A stretch of DNA of 64,000 nt from positions 1-64,000 of the forward strand of contig DAXT01000009.1 in NCBI GenBank assembly GCA_002506535.1. Reading direction: 5' to 3'. This document shows, piece by piece, positions 7,984 to 16,374 of this stretch; the first letter of the stretch is position 1; the number at the start of each line of letters is the position of its first letter. This DNA is from Methanothrix harundinacea (GTDB taxonomy: Archaea > Halobacteriota > Methanosarcinia > Methanotrichales > Methanotrichaceae). The position numbers and the translations under genes were made by a program. The notes under the pieces were generated by a model, which saw only the letters and a program-made list of their open reading frames with translations, had not been told where the DNA came from and made no database searches.

Positions 7984-8604
7984 TTACCTTTTTTTGGAGA
8001 CGAGGACCTTGGAGAACCGGATCACCCTGGAGTTCAAGGCGTAGCCCCGCAAGACCTCCTCGGTCACCGTCCCCTCTTCGCATTCGTCGGACTCCACCAT
8101 CATCAGAGCTTCGTGTCTGTAGGGGTCGAACTTCTCCCCTACCGCGACGATGGGGGCGAGCCCCTCGGTCCCCAGGACGTCGAGGAGCTGCTTTCTGATC
8201 CTCTCCATCCCCTCCACCTGCTTCGCCGCCTGATCGAGGCTGTCGAGGACGGGCAGCAGCTTCAATATCAGCCTCTCTGAGGCGCGACCTGAGTGGGCTT
8301 CCTTCTCCCGGGCGGCCCGCTTAAGGGTGTTATCCAGCTCCGCCCTGCACCGGAGGAGCTGTTCGGTCCTCTCTTCAGCCTCCCGCCTCGCCTCTTCAAG
8401 CAGCTCTATGAGGAGGCCCGGGTCCAGGAGGTCCGGATCGCAGGAGCCTCCATCGACCTCTTGGGGCATTTTTACGCCGCCTTCGGCGAAGGGATCGACG
8501 CCGGACGATGCGGCCTTTTCATGTTTATCGGAGGGCTCATCCCCTTTTCTGCTATCTTTCGCCTTCATAAACCACCCCCTCACGTCAGGGGCGAATGAGA
8601 TCAT
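7984..8604 (-). CDS. grpE: Nucleotide exchange factor GrpE
   Basis: Releases ADP from DnaK. About 206 residues from ATG 8604, which has GAGGAG nine nt upstream. A later ATG at 8568 follows GGGGGTGG and is also possible; ATG 8652 looks too far upstream. A charged disordered N-terminus leads to a long coiled coil (LLEEARREAEERTEQLLRCR, then AELDNTLKRAAREK) and a C-terminal beta domain ending in VLRGYALNSRVIRFSKVLVS. It lies 34 nt before dnaK and 78 nt after the thermosome gene, with no clear promoter between. Confidence 0.92.
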   Translation of the reverse strand: MISFAPDVRGWFMKAKDSRKGDEPSDKHEKAASSGVDPFAEGGVKMPQEVDGGSCDPDLLDPGLLIELLEEARREAEERTEQLLRCRAELDNTLKRAAREKEAHSGRASERLILKLLPVLDSLDQAAKQVEGMERIRKQLLDVLGTEGLAPIVAVGEKFDPYRHEALMMVESDECEEGTVTEEVLRGYALNSRVIRFSKVLVSKKR

Positions 8605-8682
8605 CGACGAAAACTCCTCGAAGGATGGGGGGCGAGGGCGATGGTACCCCAAAAGCCCCTTCCCGCCTCATGCCCCCCCACA

Positions 8683-10329
8683 TCACATCATGGGGGGCAT
8701 CATCGGCCGTCTGGTGTAGTCGTGGGGGCTCTGGCCTGGCTTCGGCTTGAGCCCCTCGACCTTCGCCGCGATGACGTCGTCGACCCGCAGGACGAGGGTT
8801 GCGGCGGCGGCAGCGGACTTGATCGCCTGGATCTTGACCTTCAGCGGCTCAACTACCCCCTGCTCCATCATATCGGCGGCCTTGCCGGTTTTCATATCGA
8901 GGCCGTATCCCTTATTTCCAGTGCCGTGGCTGAACCTGAGGTTGACCAGGACGTCTACCGGGTCGAAGCCGGCGTTCTCCGCCAGGTTGACGGGGATCTC
9001 CTCGACGGCGTCTGCGAAGGCCCTGACGGCGAGCTGGTCTCTCCCGGTGATGGTGGAGGCGTACTGCCGGAGCCTCTCTGCCACCTCGATCTCAGGAGCG
9101 CCGCCGCCGGGGACGATCTTTTTAGACTCCAGGACCGTCGCCACCGACCAGAGGGAGTCTTCAAGGGCCCTCTCGACGTTATCCCGAAGCTGCTCGCTCG
9201 ACCCTCGTATTACGACCGTCACCGCCCTGGCGCCGTGGCAGCCCTCGACGAAGATCATCTTCTTCTCCTTTGCGACCTTCTTCTCTCTCACGATATCGGC
9301 GGACCCCAGCTCATCCTCCCTCATCTCCAGGGGGTCGGTGACGATCTTTCCCCCGGTGGCGAGAGCCAGGAACTTCATATCCTCGTCGCTGACCCTCCTC
9401 GCTGCGATGATCCCGTGGTTGGCCAGGTAACGAGAGGCGTAGGCTCCTATCCCTTGCTTGCAGAAAACGACGTTCGCCCCGGCCCTGGCCATGGCATCAA
9501 CCTTCTCCTTGAGTACCTCGTCCTCTCCCTCTCGGAAGCTGCTGAGGCTCTCAGGGCTCGATATGGTGACCTTGGCGTCGGTGGAGAGCTTCTTCAGCTC
9601 CAGGGTGCTGTCCAGAAGGGCGATCTTCGCCCCCTCCACCCTCTTGGGCATATCGGGGTTGAGCCGCTCCTTATCCAGGACGATCCCGTGGACGAGAGCC
9701 GTCTCCTTCACCGATCCGCCGCTGATCTTGACGAATCCTATCCTCTCCTCGACGTCCACCTTCCCGTCCTCCTCGATCGCCGCGGCGGCGTCGATGCAGA
9801 TCACTGATAGCATCTCCTTGAAGACCTCGATACCCTTCCCGGTCATCGCCGTCTCGGAGACCTTCTTCAGTATCTCGCGATCTTCCTTTGAGACGGTCAC
9901 CGCCATATCCTCCAGGAAATCGTACGCCTTCTTCTGGGCCGCCTTGTAGCCCTGGACTATCACCGTCGGGTGTACGCCGATATCTATCAGCTCCTCGGCG
10001 TTCTCGAGCAGCCCTCCGGCTATGACGACGGCGGTCGTAGTCCCGTCACCCACCTCATCCTCCTGAGTCCGGGCCACCTCTACGATCATCTTCGCCACAG
10101 GATGCTCGATATCCATCTCCCGGAGGATGGTGGCTCCATCGTTGGTGATGACGATATCCCCCGTCCCGTCCACCAGCATCTTGTCCATCCCCTTGGGGCC
10201 CAGGGTGGTCTTCACAGCCTCCACCACAGCCATAGCCGCCATGATGTTCCTCCGCTGAGCGTCCTTTCCCGTCTCTCGCTTATGCCCTTCTCTTAGGATC
10301 AGTATAGGAGCGTTTGTCAAGCCAGCCAA
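8683..10329 (-). CDS. thsA: Thermosome subunit (group II chaperonin)
   Basis: A 548-residue CCT/TRiC-like subunit that forms a double-ring folding chamber. Visible: MAAMAVVEAVKTTLGPKGMD with DKMLVDGTGDIVITNDGA (nucleotide binding), EVGDGTTTAVVIAG (catalytic Asp), and VPGGGAPEIEVA near residue 410. The C-terminus ends in a short Met-rich tail (MMPPMM) that would point into the chamber. The start is TTG 10329, supported by GGGGAGGA just upstream. Only one subunit gene is visible here; others may lie elsewhere. Confidence 0.96.
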   Translation of the reverse strand: MAGLTNAPILILREGHKRETGKDAQRRNIMAAMAVVEAVKTTLGPKGMDKMLVDGTGDIVITNDGATILREMDIEHPVAKMIVEVARTQEDEVGDGTTTAVVIAGGLLENAEELIDIGVHPTVIVQGYKAAQKKAYDFLEDMAVTVSKEDREILKKVSETAMTGKGIEVFKEMLSVICIDAAAAIEEDGKVDVEERIGFVKISGGSVKETALVHGIVLDKERLNPDMPKRVEGAKIALLDSTLELKKLSTDAKVTISSPESLSSFREGEDEVLKEKVDAMARAGANVVFCKQGIGAYASRYLANHGIIAARRVSDEDMKFLALATGGKIVTDPLEMREDELGSADIVREKKVAKEKKMIFVEGCHGARAVTVVIRGSSEQLRDNVERALEDSLWSVATVLESKKIVPGGGAPEIEVAERLRQYASTITGRDQLAVRAFADAVEEIPVNLAENAGFDPVDVLVNLRFSHGTGNKGYGLDMKTGKAADMMEQGVVEPLKVKIQAIKSAAAAATLVLRVDDVIAAKVEGLKPKPGQSPHDYTRRPMMPPMM

Positions 10330-10374
10330 ATCGAGTCCTCCCCTGTCATTCTGGTCATCAGCAGTTTGAAGTTC

Positions 10375-10382
10375 TATATAAA
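10375..10382 (-). promoter_or_regulatory. TATA box of the thermosome gene
   Basis: On the minus strand this reads TTTATATA within an AATATTTATATAG context. Its centre lies about 49 nt before the TTG start, so transcription would begin near 10352 and leave a leader of roughly 23 nt containing the GGGGAGGA ribosome site. The spacing fits archaeal promoters; it may drive the whole thermosome-grpE-dnaK-dnaJ series. Confidence 0.6.
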
Positions 10383-10448
10383 TATTGCGTGACGCCTCCG
10401 CCGCTTCTGAGATGCTGTATATAGACTATATAGGAAAATGCTATATAT

Positions 10449-11348
10449 ATGGGTACAGTGAACTCCGATCACTTGAACGAACCTGCGAAGTCAAGAAGGA
10501 TTCAGCTTCTCACAGTCACATTAATCGCCCTCGCAGCAGCCGGATGCCTGGAGGAAGGCACGAAAGACAACCTGGTCATCACCGGGTCGACGACGGTTCT
10601 TCCCGCCGTGGAGAGGTGCGCCGAGGTCTTCAACCGGGCCCAGGACGAGACAAGGGTCCAGGTGAGCAGCGGCGGATCTGGACGCGGAATTCAAGATGCT
10701 GCTACGGGGATCGCCGACATCGGGATGGCCTCCCGGGAGGTGAAGGACTCTGAAATCCAGCGATTCGGGGACCATTTCGTCGAGCATCTCATCGGCTACG
10801 ATGCCATAGCCGTCGTAGTCAGCAAAAATATCTACGACGCCGGCGTCAAAGGGCTCTCCACCAAAGAGATATCGAAGATATACTCCGGAGAGATCGATAA
10901 CTGGAAATACGTCGGCGGTCCCGATATGATGATACTCCCCGTCGCCAGGATACCCGGATCCGGGACCGGCGAGACCTTCAACGAGCTGATTATGGGGAGC
11001 ATCAGAGCCGAGACCGAGGGGGTCGAGGTCAACGCCATGGAGAACGCCGAGATAAAGACCCTGATAGTCCAGTCAGATAAGGCGATAGGATACCTGGGGA
11101 TAGGATACACCAAGACCGGCGATCTGCGGGCTGTCGCCCTTGATGGCGTATTTCCTTCAGAGGAGAACGTCAAGAACCGGACCTACAGGCTATCGAGGCC
11201 CTTATATCTCTACACCTGGAACGGCACCAGCGAGCGTGAGGCCCGGTTCATAGACTTCGTTCTGGGACCGGAGGGGCAGGGGATATTGGAGGAGGAGGGT
11301 TTCTTCCCGCAAGCGACCTCCGGCCAGGAGGACGCCGGAGGAGCTTGA
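10449..11348 (+). CDS. pstS: Phosphate ABC transporter substrate-binding lipoprotein PstS
   Basis: A 299-residue PstS-type phosphate-binding protein. An N-terminal membrane anchor with a lipobox (LIALAAAGCLEEG, Cys near residue 35) is followed by the mature domain: VITGSTTVLPAVERCAEVF, SSGGSGRGIQDAATGIADIG, and PVARIPGSGTGETFNELI. These Ser/Thr/Gly loops cage phosphate. The start ATG 10449 lies inside an AT-rich block; a TATA-like ctatatag about 24 nt upstream suggests a leaderless mRNA. It is followed by pstB without the usual pstC and pstA between. Confidence 0.9.
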   Translation: MGTVNSDHLNEPAKSRRIQLLTVTLIALAAAGCLEEGTKDNLVITGSTTVLPAVERCAEVFNRAQDETRVQVSSGGSGRGIQDAATGIADIGMASREVKDSEIQRFGDHFVEHLIGYDAIAVVVSKNIYDAGVKGLSTKEISKIYSGEIDNWKYVGGPDMMILPVARIPGSGTGETFNELIMGSIRAETEGVEVNAMENAEIKTLIVQSDKAIGYLGIGYTKTGDLRAVALDGVFPSEENVKNRTYRLSRPLYLYTWNGTSEREARFIDFVLGPEGQGILEEEGFFPQATSGQEDAGGA

Positions 11349-11388
11349 CGACCTATTTTGGGCCAAATTTTATTTATGGGGTCTTACA

Positions 11389-12135
11389 ATGTCTTTCAAG
11401 ATAGAGTCGAGGAAACTGAACCTGTGGTACGGCGATAACCACGCCCTCAAAGATATATCCATCGGCATCCCGGAGAACCAGATCACGGCCCTGATAGGCC
11501 CTTCTGGATGCGGTAAGTCCACCTTCATCCGCTGCCTGAACCGGATGAACGACCTCGTAGACATCGTAAGGATCGAGGGCGAGGTCCTCTATAACGGCGT
11601 TAACATCTACGACAGGGAGATGGACGTGGTGGAGCTGCGCAAGAACATTGGCATGGTATTTCAGAAGCCGAACCCCTTTCCCATGTCCATCTACGACAAC
11701 ATCGCCTACGGTCCCAGGATACATGGGGTGAAGAATGTGGATAAGATCGTCGAAGCGAGCCTCAAAGACTCCGCCCTCTGGGATGAGGTCTCTGACCGTC
11801 TCGATAAACCCGCCATGGGGCTCTCCGGCGGTCAGCAGCAGAGGCTCTGTATCGCAAGAACCCTGGCCATGAAGCCAGATGTCATCCTCTTCGACGAGCC
11901 CTGCAGCGCCCTCGACCCCGTATCCACGGCCAAGATCGAGGAGCTGATGGACGAGCTGAGGGGGGCGTACACCCAGGTCATCGTCACCCACAACATGCAG
12001 CAGGCAGCGCGGGTATCCGACTACACCGCATACTTTCTCCTCGGCGAGCTCGTCGAGTTCGGCGAGACGAAAGAGATATTCGAAAAACCTAAAGAGAAGA
12101 GCACCGAGGATTATATAACCGGCCGGTTTGGGTGA
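11389..12135 (+). CDS. pstB: Phosphate ABC transporter ATPase PstB
   Basis: A 248-residue ABC ATPase that powers phosphate import. Walker A is GPSGCGKSTFIRCLNRMND (about residues 37-55); the PstB hallmark is the RCLNRMND stretch. The Q-loop is GMVFQKPNPFPMSIYDNIAYG, the signature is LSGGQQQRLCIARTLA, and Walker B is VILFDEPCSALDP, followed by the H-loop VTHNMQQA. No permease gene adjoins it. It ends 25 nt before the first phoU start. Confidence 0.96.
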   Translation: MSFKIESRKLNLWYGDNHALKDISIGIPENQITALIGPSGCGKSTFIRCLNRMNDLVDIVRIEGEVLYNGVNIYDREMDVVELRKNIGMVFQKPNPFPMSIYDNIAYGPRIHGVKNVDKIVEASLKDSALWDEVSDRLDKPAMGLSGGQQQRLCIARTLAMKPDVILFDEPCSALDPVSTAKIEELMDELRGAYTQVIVTHNMQQAARVSDYTAYFLLGELVEFGETKEIFEKPKEKSTEDYITGRFG

Positions 12136-12160
12136 GGGCCGCAATGGAGATGGGGGAGAG

Positions 12161-12820
12161 ATGAGTCCTTATAGAGAGCGTTATCGAAACGAGCTTGAAG
12201 AGCTCAAGATCGACGCGGAGAGGCTGGTGGAAGAGGTTATCGTGGCGGTGGCCAAGTCGGTGGATGCTCTTCGCGATTACGATGTCGAGAAGGCGAGACA
12301 GGTCATAAGGGACGATCAGATCGTCAACGACCTGAACCTCAGGGTGGAGAAGCGGTGCATGCAACTGTTGGCCCTCCAGCAGCCGATGGCCAAGGACCTG
12401 CGGCTCATCGTCACCACCCTCAAGATCGGGATCGATCTCGAGAGGATCGGAGACCTGGCGGTGGACATAGCGAGGATAGTCGTCCACTCCAGAAACAAGG
12501 TCCACGTAAAGAGCCTCAAGAACATCCCGAGGATGGCGGAGATCGCAACGGAGATGCTGGCTCAGGCCAACGAAGCCTTCAAGGAGAACGACTCAAACCT
12601 CGCCCGGGAGACGACCAAGTGGGATTACGAGGTGGACGCCCTCTACCAGAAGGTGAGAGATACCCTCCTGAAGATCATAGCCGGAAACCCCGACCTGATA
12701 GAAGATGCCACTCCGCTGCTCCTGGTGAATAAACATCTTGAGAGGATCGCAGATCACGTCTGCAATATCTGCGAGAGCATAATATACATGGTCGAAGCGA
12801 AGAGAGAACATCTCAACTGA
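12161..12820 (+). CDS. phoU: PhoU-family phosphate signalling protein
   Basis: A 219-residue all-helical protein with two PhoU repeats. Each repeat carries the metal-binding type E-x-x-x-D motif (LERIGDLAVDIARI in the first, LERIADHVCNICESI in the second). PhoU damps phosphate import and links it to signalling. ATG 12161 follows GGGGGAGAG; an upstream TTG at 12128 is not needed. The gene lies between pstB and a second, larger phoU. Confidence 0.92.
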   Translation: MSPYRERYRNELEELKIDAERLVEEVIVAVAKSVDALRDYDVEKARQVIRDDQIVNDLNLRVEKRCMQLLALQQPMAKDLRLIVTTLKIGIDLERIGDLAVDIARIVVHSRNKVHVKSLKNIPRMAEIATEMLAQANEAFKENDSNLARETTKWDYEVDALYQKVRDTLLKIIAGNPDLIEDATPLLLVNKHLERIADHVCNICESIIYMVEAKREHLN

Positions 12821-12822
12821 AC

Positions 12823-13836
12823 GTGTCGATTCTTATGGAGACGAGAAAAGTACAGCGGACGGGAAAGTCGACCTTCATCGTCTCTCTCCCCAAGGTCTGG
12901 GCTGTGAAGAACCAGATCCATCCCGGCTCGCTGATATACATAAACCAGAGCGACAACGGGGCCCTGGTCCTCTCCCCCGACAGGTCCGAGAGGGAGCTGG
13001 CCACAAGGCTTGAGATCGGAGATAAGGTGGGCGATCCCCTGGTGAGGGATATCATAGGCTGTTACGTCTCGGGGTACAGGACCATCGAGGTCGCCTCAGC
13101 CCACATGACCGCAGACCAGAAGAAGGACATCCACCAGATCGTCCAGAAGCTGATCGGCCCCGAGATCCTGGAGGAGACGGTCAACAAGGTCCTGATAAGA
13201 GACCTGATAGATCCGGAAGAGCTCCAGTCCGAGAGGGCCCTGCGGAGGATCAAGACGGTGGTGAGGTCGATGATCCAGGACGCCCTCAGCGCCCTTGTGA
13301 CCAACGACCGGGAGATGGCCGCCGACGTCATCCAGAGGGACGACGACGTCGACCGCCTCTACCTTCTGGTATCCCGCCAGTTCACCGAGATCCTGAGGTC
13401 CGGCTCGGTGAGGCAGGGGTCCCTGGACCCCATCACCGCCTTCAACTACAGCAGGGCGGCGACGAACCTGGAGAGGATGGCAGACCACGCCTCCAGGATC
13501 GCTGCCATGATCCTCAAGTGCGACTGCACCCTCCCGGCCGAGATCGTCGATGAGATGGGCCAGATATCGCCGAAGCTGTTGGATCTCGTCGAGGACTCGA
13601 TATCGTCCCTCGTCTCCCTAAACTCCGATAAGGCGAACGAGGCGATCGAATCGAGCCGACGGGTGAGGGGACGGATCAACGAGATGGTCGCCACCGCCGA
13701 CTTCTCCAGCGAGCACCAGGACGCCCTTTTGAGGATGGTGGTCACCAGCATCGAGAGGATGCTCGACTACATCAAGAACATAGGGGAGCTTGCCATAAAC
13801 CTCAGCCAGACCGTCCCCCGGGTCGAGGCGAAATAG
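12823..13836 (+). CDS. PhoU-domain regulator with N-terminal AbrB/SpoVT-like DNA-binding domain
   Basis: A 337-residue two-part protein. Residues about 5-50 (RKVQRTGKSTFIVSLPKVWA, then LIYINQSDNGALVLSP) form an AbrB/MazE-type swapped-hairpin DNA-binding domain. Residues about 110-330 form two PhoU helical repeats with LERMADHASRIAAMI and IERMLDYIKNIGELAINLS. It begins two nt after the previous phoU stop (GTG 12823; ATG 12835 is an alternative). The layout suggests a phosphate-responsive transcription regulator, probably of this very operon; that is inference. Confidence 0.88.
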   Translation: MSILMETRKVQRTGKSTFIVSLPKVWAVKNQIHPGSLIYINQSDNGALVLSPDRSERELATRLEIGDKVGDPLVRDIIGCYVSGYRTIEVASAHMTADQKKDIHQIVQKLIGPEILEETVNKVLIRDLIDPEELQSERALRRIKTVVRSMIQDALSALVTNDREMAADVIQRDDDVDRLYLLVSRQFTEILRSGSVRQGSLDPITAFNYSRAATNLERMADHASRIAAMILKCDCTLPAEIVDEMGQISPKLLDLVEDSISSLVSLNSDKANEAIESSRRVRGRINEMVATADFSSEHQDALLRMVVTSIERMLDYIKNIGELAINLSQTVPRVEAK

Positions 13837-13974
13837 GCAGAGTCAGCGCCGTCCCCATCCCCCGAAGCGATGAGACGGCTCTTTCTCTCCAGGGGATGGT
13901 CGCATCCCCGGTAGCGCTCGGCGAGCGGTTTTGTGAGGTGGTGGACGGCGCCGATCGGGGCCGGTCATCCGCCC

Positions 13975-14460
13975 TCATCTCTGACAGATCTTCTTATCGA
14001 GGTCCAGAAGCCTCCTCTTCAAATCCGGGCCGCAGCTGTAGCCCCCCAGGCCTTTGGCAGCCACCACCCTGTGGCAGGGTATGACCAGAGGGAAGGGGTT
14101 TTTTGCAAGGGCCGCCCCCACGGCCCTGGCGGCCTTGGGCTTGCCGATCTTCCGGGCGACCTGGCCGTAGGTGAGGGTCTGCCCCGGCGGTATGGCGGCT
14201 ACGGCCTTCAAGACCGCCCTCTGAAACTGCGGGACCCCGGAGAGGTCGAGGAGCTCCCCCGGTCCCTCCCCCGGCATGAGCCAGCACCTCATGAGGGCCT
14301 CCGCCTCTTCGGGGGAGGGGGACGCCTCCGGCCTCTTCCCGGAGAGACTGGTCCGACATATCCGGCCCCCTCTCCTCTCCACCAGCAGGTAGAGGCCGAG
14401 ACCCTCAATAATGAGCCCCTCCGCCGGATCGCTTTCGCCTCCCCCATCTCTCCCCTTCAA
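13975..14460 (-). CDS. ogt: Methylated-DNA--protein-cysteine methyltransferase
   Basis: A 161-residue suicide repair protein that moves the methyl group from O6-methylguanine to its own Cys. The active site PCHRVVAAKGLGGYSCG is clear, and FQRAVLKAVAAIPPGQTLTYGQVARKIG is the helix-turn-helix that reads damaged DNA. The short N-terminal domain is diverged. The TTG start overlaps the stop codon of the phosphoesterase gene (TTGA), and GGGAGG precedes it, so the two are coupled. Confidence 0.92.
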   Translation of the reverse strand: MKGRDGGGESDPAEGLIIEGLGLYLLVERRGGRICRTSLSGKRPEASPSPEEAEALMRCWLMPGEGPGELLDLSGVPQFQRAVLKAVAAIPPGQTLTYGQVARKIGKPKAARAVGAALAKNPFPLVIPCHRVVAAKGLGGYSCGPDLKRRLLDLDKKICQR

Positions 14461-14990
14461 GGCCGCCTCCCCGTCATCTCCCTGATGGAGGGGCTGCTTC
14501 CCATCTCCACGATCTCCGTCTCCAGTGACCGGGTCTCCAGGATCGCCACCGTCTTTCGGCCCGTAAAGTGGCCCCAGACCTCGCCGGGGTTTATCACCAG
14601 GGCGTCTCCGGGGACGACCCTCACGTTATGGTCGTGGCCCCGGACGACGACGTCGAAAGCCCCCGAATCCACGAGGGCCCTCACCAGGGGCTCGTAGGTT
14701 CCGTGGAGTAGGGCGATCCTTCTTCCTGCGGCCTCGATCTCGCCGAAGTCCTCGAGGAACTCGCCACCGACCTGGCCGAAGTCCCGGGCGAGCCCCACCC
14801 TATCCCCGTCGTTGTTTCCATAGACGAGGAAGAGCTCACCATCCCACCCCTCAAAGGCATAACACATCCCTGGGGCTACGACGTCTCCGGCATGAAGGAT
14901 CATCTCGACCTTCCGTCTCTTGAAGATCTCCACCGCCTCCATAAGGCCGGGAAAGTTGTCGTGAGAGTCGGATAATATACCTATCAGCAT
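14457..14990 (-). CDS. YfcE/MJ0936-type metallophosphoesterase
   Basis: A 177-residue calcineurin-like phosphoesterase. Metal ligands are in IGILSDSHDN, ILHAGDVV, VYGNNDGD, LLHGT and VRGHDHN, all present in order. MJ0936-like enzymes hydrolyse phosphodiesters in vitro; the physiological substrate is unknown. ATG 14990 begins right at the first strand; an upstream GTG at 14999 would add three residues. The gene is first of a two-gene unit with ogt. Confidence 0.88.
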   Translation of the reverse strand: MLIGILSDSHDNFPGLMEAVEIFKRRKVEMILHAGDVVAPGMCYAFEGWDGELFLVYGNNDGDRVGLARDFGQVGGEFLEDFGEIEAAGRRIALLHGTYEPLVRALVDSGAFDVVVRGHDHNVRVVPGDALVINPGEVWGHFTGRKTVAILETRSLETEIVEMGSSPSIREMTGRRP

Positions 14991-15151
14991 TGATATCACA
15001 GACCAATATCCCAGTATTTTGGGCAGGCACGCCCCGGGAGAGATCGGGGTTATCCTTTATATCTTTTGACGCCTCGTTTAGAGAAACGGATATGCGTCAC
15101 GCCCATATGAATCGAAAGGGCTAAATACGAGAGTTGCGTTGCAGAGTTGGA

Positions 15152-15258
15152 CCCGCCTTAACTCAGCCTGGTAGAGTGCGCGGCTGTAGTAGGTTTCGCA
15201 CCTTTTGGTGCACCGTGCGGCTACCGCGATGTCCCCGGTTCGAATCTGGGAGGCGGGA
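15152..15258 (+). tRNA. tRNA-Tyr (GTA) with intron
   Basis: The acceptor stem CCCGCCT pairs with AGGCGGG (15251-15257), discriminator A at 15258. The T arm CCCGG-TTCGAAT-CTGGG and the anticodon stem CGCGG/CCGCG are clear. Anticodon GTA lies at 15186-15188. An intron of about 33 nt (15190-15222) interrupts the canonical 37/38 site. C1:G72 is the archaeal tRNA-Tyr identity pair. A TATA-like ctaaatac lies at 15121-15128, about 27 nt upstream. Confidence 0.93.
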
Positions 15259-15269
15259 CCTTGCATTGA

Positions 15270-15342
15270 GTCCGGATAGTGTAGAGGCCTATCATGAAGC
15301 CCTGTCGAGGCTTCGACCCGGGTTCGACTCCCGGTCCGGGCG
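15270..15342 (+). tRNA. tRNA-Asp (GTC)
   Basis: The acceptor GTCCGGA pairs with TCCGGGC (one G:U pair), discriminator G at 15342. The anticodon stem AAGCC/GGCTT encloses loop CTGTCGA with anticodon GTC, and the T arm is CCGGG-TTCGACT-CCCGG. No CCA is encoded. Only 11 nt separate it from tRNA-Tyr, so both probably share one primary transcript. Confidence 0.95.
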
Positions 15343-15663
15343 CTAAATAGAGGCGGAAGCATTGGATCTTCCGCCCTTCTTCTCATATCAATTAGTCTTT
15401 TCTCCAGATGCGACTCAACGAGGATGCCATGCCAGCCCCCTCATTTCGTAATAGTACAATCGAAAAGTATATTACTAAATAAGATGAACTTGGCCTGTCG
15501 TGTAAAGCCTTTCCATCCATCCAAGGGAGAATAATAATCGCGCCCTTATGGGGTGAGACGCACGACCTCGTCTCCCGAATCAAGGGCGATAGAGGTGCCC
15601 CGGCCCGTCGAAGGGTCGGGGCATCCCGAACTCTCTTCCAGCTCCATCCCTTAGCAGGGTGTC
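15343..15663. other. Gene-free stretch after the tRNA pair
   Basis: Apart from the hairpin at 15352-15375, no gene or RNA can be supported here. The middle (about 15440-15490) is AT-rich; the rest is ordinary GC-rich DNA. It lies between the tRNA pair and the 3' end of a minus-strand gene. Confidence 0.5.
15352..15384 (+). terminator. Hairpin terminator after the tRNA pair
   Basis: A perfect 8-bp stem GGCGGAAG/CTTCCGCC (15352-15359 with 15368-15375) and an 8-nt loop are followed by the pyrimidine-rich CTTCTTCTC. It sits 10 nt after tRNA-Asp. The stem may end the tRNA transcript or protect it. Hairpin termination is less standard in archaea than T-runs. Confidence 0.5.
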
Positions 15664-16077
15664 TTATGGCACCTGCCTTTTCAAGCCGAGCTCGGTCTCC
15701 AGTTCCCCTATCCTCCGTTCGAGGGGTCCGATCTTATCCTCGAAGATCTCCCGTTCAACCATCCGCCTCGCAGTGAGGGCTCCCAGGAGCTCGATTATGC
15801 CCGAGGTGGACTCGTCCTCTGAAAACCATGGGTGGACCGTCGAGAGCCGCTCCAACCTCTCTTCAAGAGCCTCGTAATTTTCGATGAGGGGGCGCCCCGG
15901 AGATTCCCTGTTCTCCTGAAGGAGGGCCAGAGGCCTCATCAGCCTCTCAAGGCACCTGTAGTACTCGAGGAGGTCTCCCCCGGGAAGTATTGGAAGAGCC
16001 GTGCCCCTTTCGAGACGTTCGTAGGACTCGGTGATCTGCTGGAGTTTTTCGCTCCACCTTGCCCAATAATCATCCAT
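15664..16077 (-). CDS. Hypothetical coiled-coil protein
   Basis: A 137-residue protein with no family I recognise. It is mostly helical: W/Y-rich start (MDDYWARWSEKLQQITESYE), a Leu/Glu-rich middle, and a C-terminal coiled coil rich in heptads (EIFEDKIGPLERRIGELETE). No signal peptide or membrane helix. It stands alone between the tRNA pair and speA on the same strand as speA. Confidence 0.6.
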   Translation of the reverse strand: MDDYWARWSEKLQQITESYERLERGTALPILPGGDLLEYYRCLERLMRPLALLQENRESPGRPLIENYEALEERLERLSTVHPWFSEDESTSGIIELLGALTARRMVEREIFEDKIGPLERRIGELETELGLKRQVP

Positions 16078-16374
16078 ACGCCGAATTCCTCCACCAGTTA
16101 ATTAAGGCCGCGACGTACTTAGTTCTATCGGGCTGGGCGGTCGCGGGAGGCATCTCCCGTCTATAATGGGAAAAGATCTGCTGATGGGCCGCCGGTCGTC
16201 TGGAGGGATGGCCTCTCCTTCAAGAGCCTCCCGGATAGAGGTCCTGGTCGTGGAGGCGCACCGGCTCGATCAGGGGGGCCCCCCCGGGACCGCCACATCC
16301 TTGATGTCGCGGTACCTCCTGCCGATCCTCACCCCATCCTAACTCCGGTGGGCCCTCGGCCCCGGGGGCGAGGA

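Noticed and set aside
8641..9807. A 388-codon open frame on the plus strand opposite the thermosome gene
   Set aside because: It is antisense to a clearly identified thermosome gene, has no recognisable domain, and reflects GC-rich codon bias keeping the opposite frame open.
12128..12160. TTG start upstream of phoU
   Set aside because: It overlaps the end of pstB; ATG 12161 has a better ribosome site and matches the family start.
16078..16374. Possible short gene between the coiled-coil protein and speA
   Set aside because: No frame with a credible start, ribosome site or domain over the 297 nt; treated as spacer.
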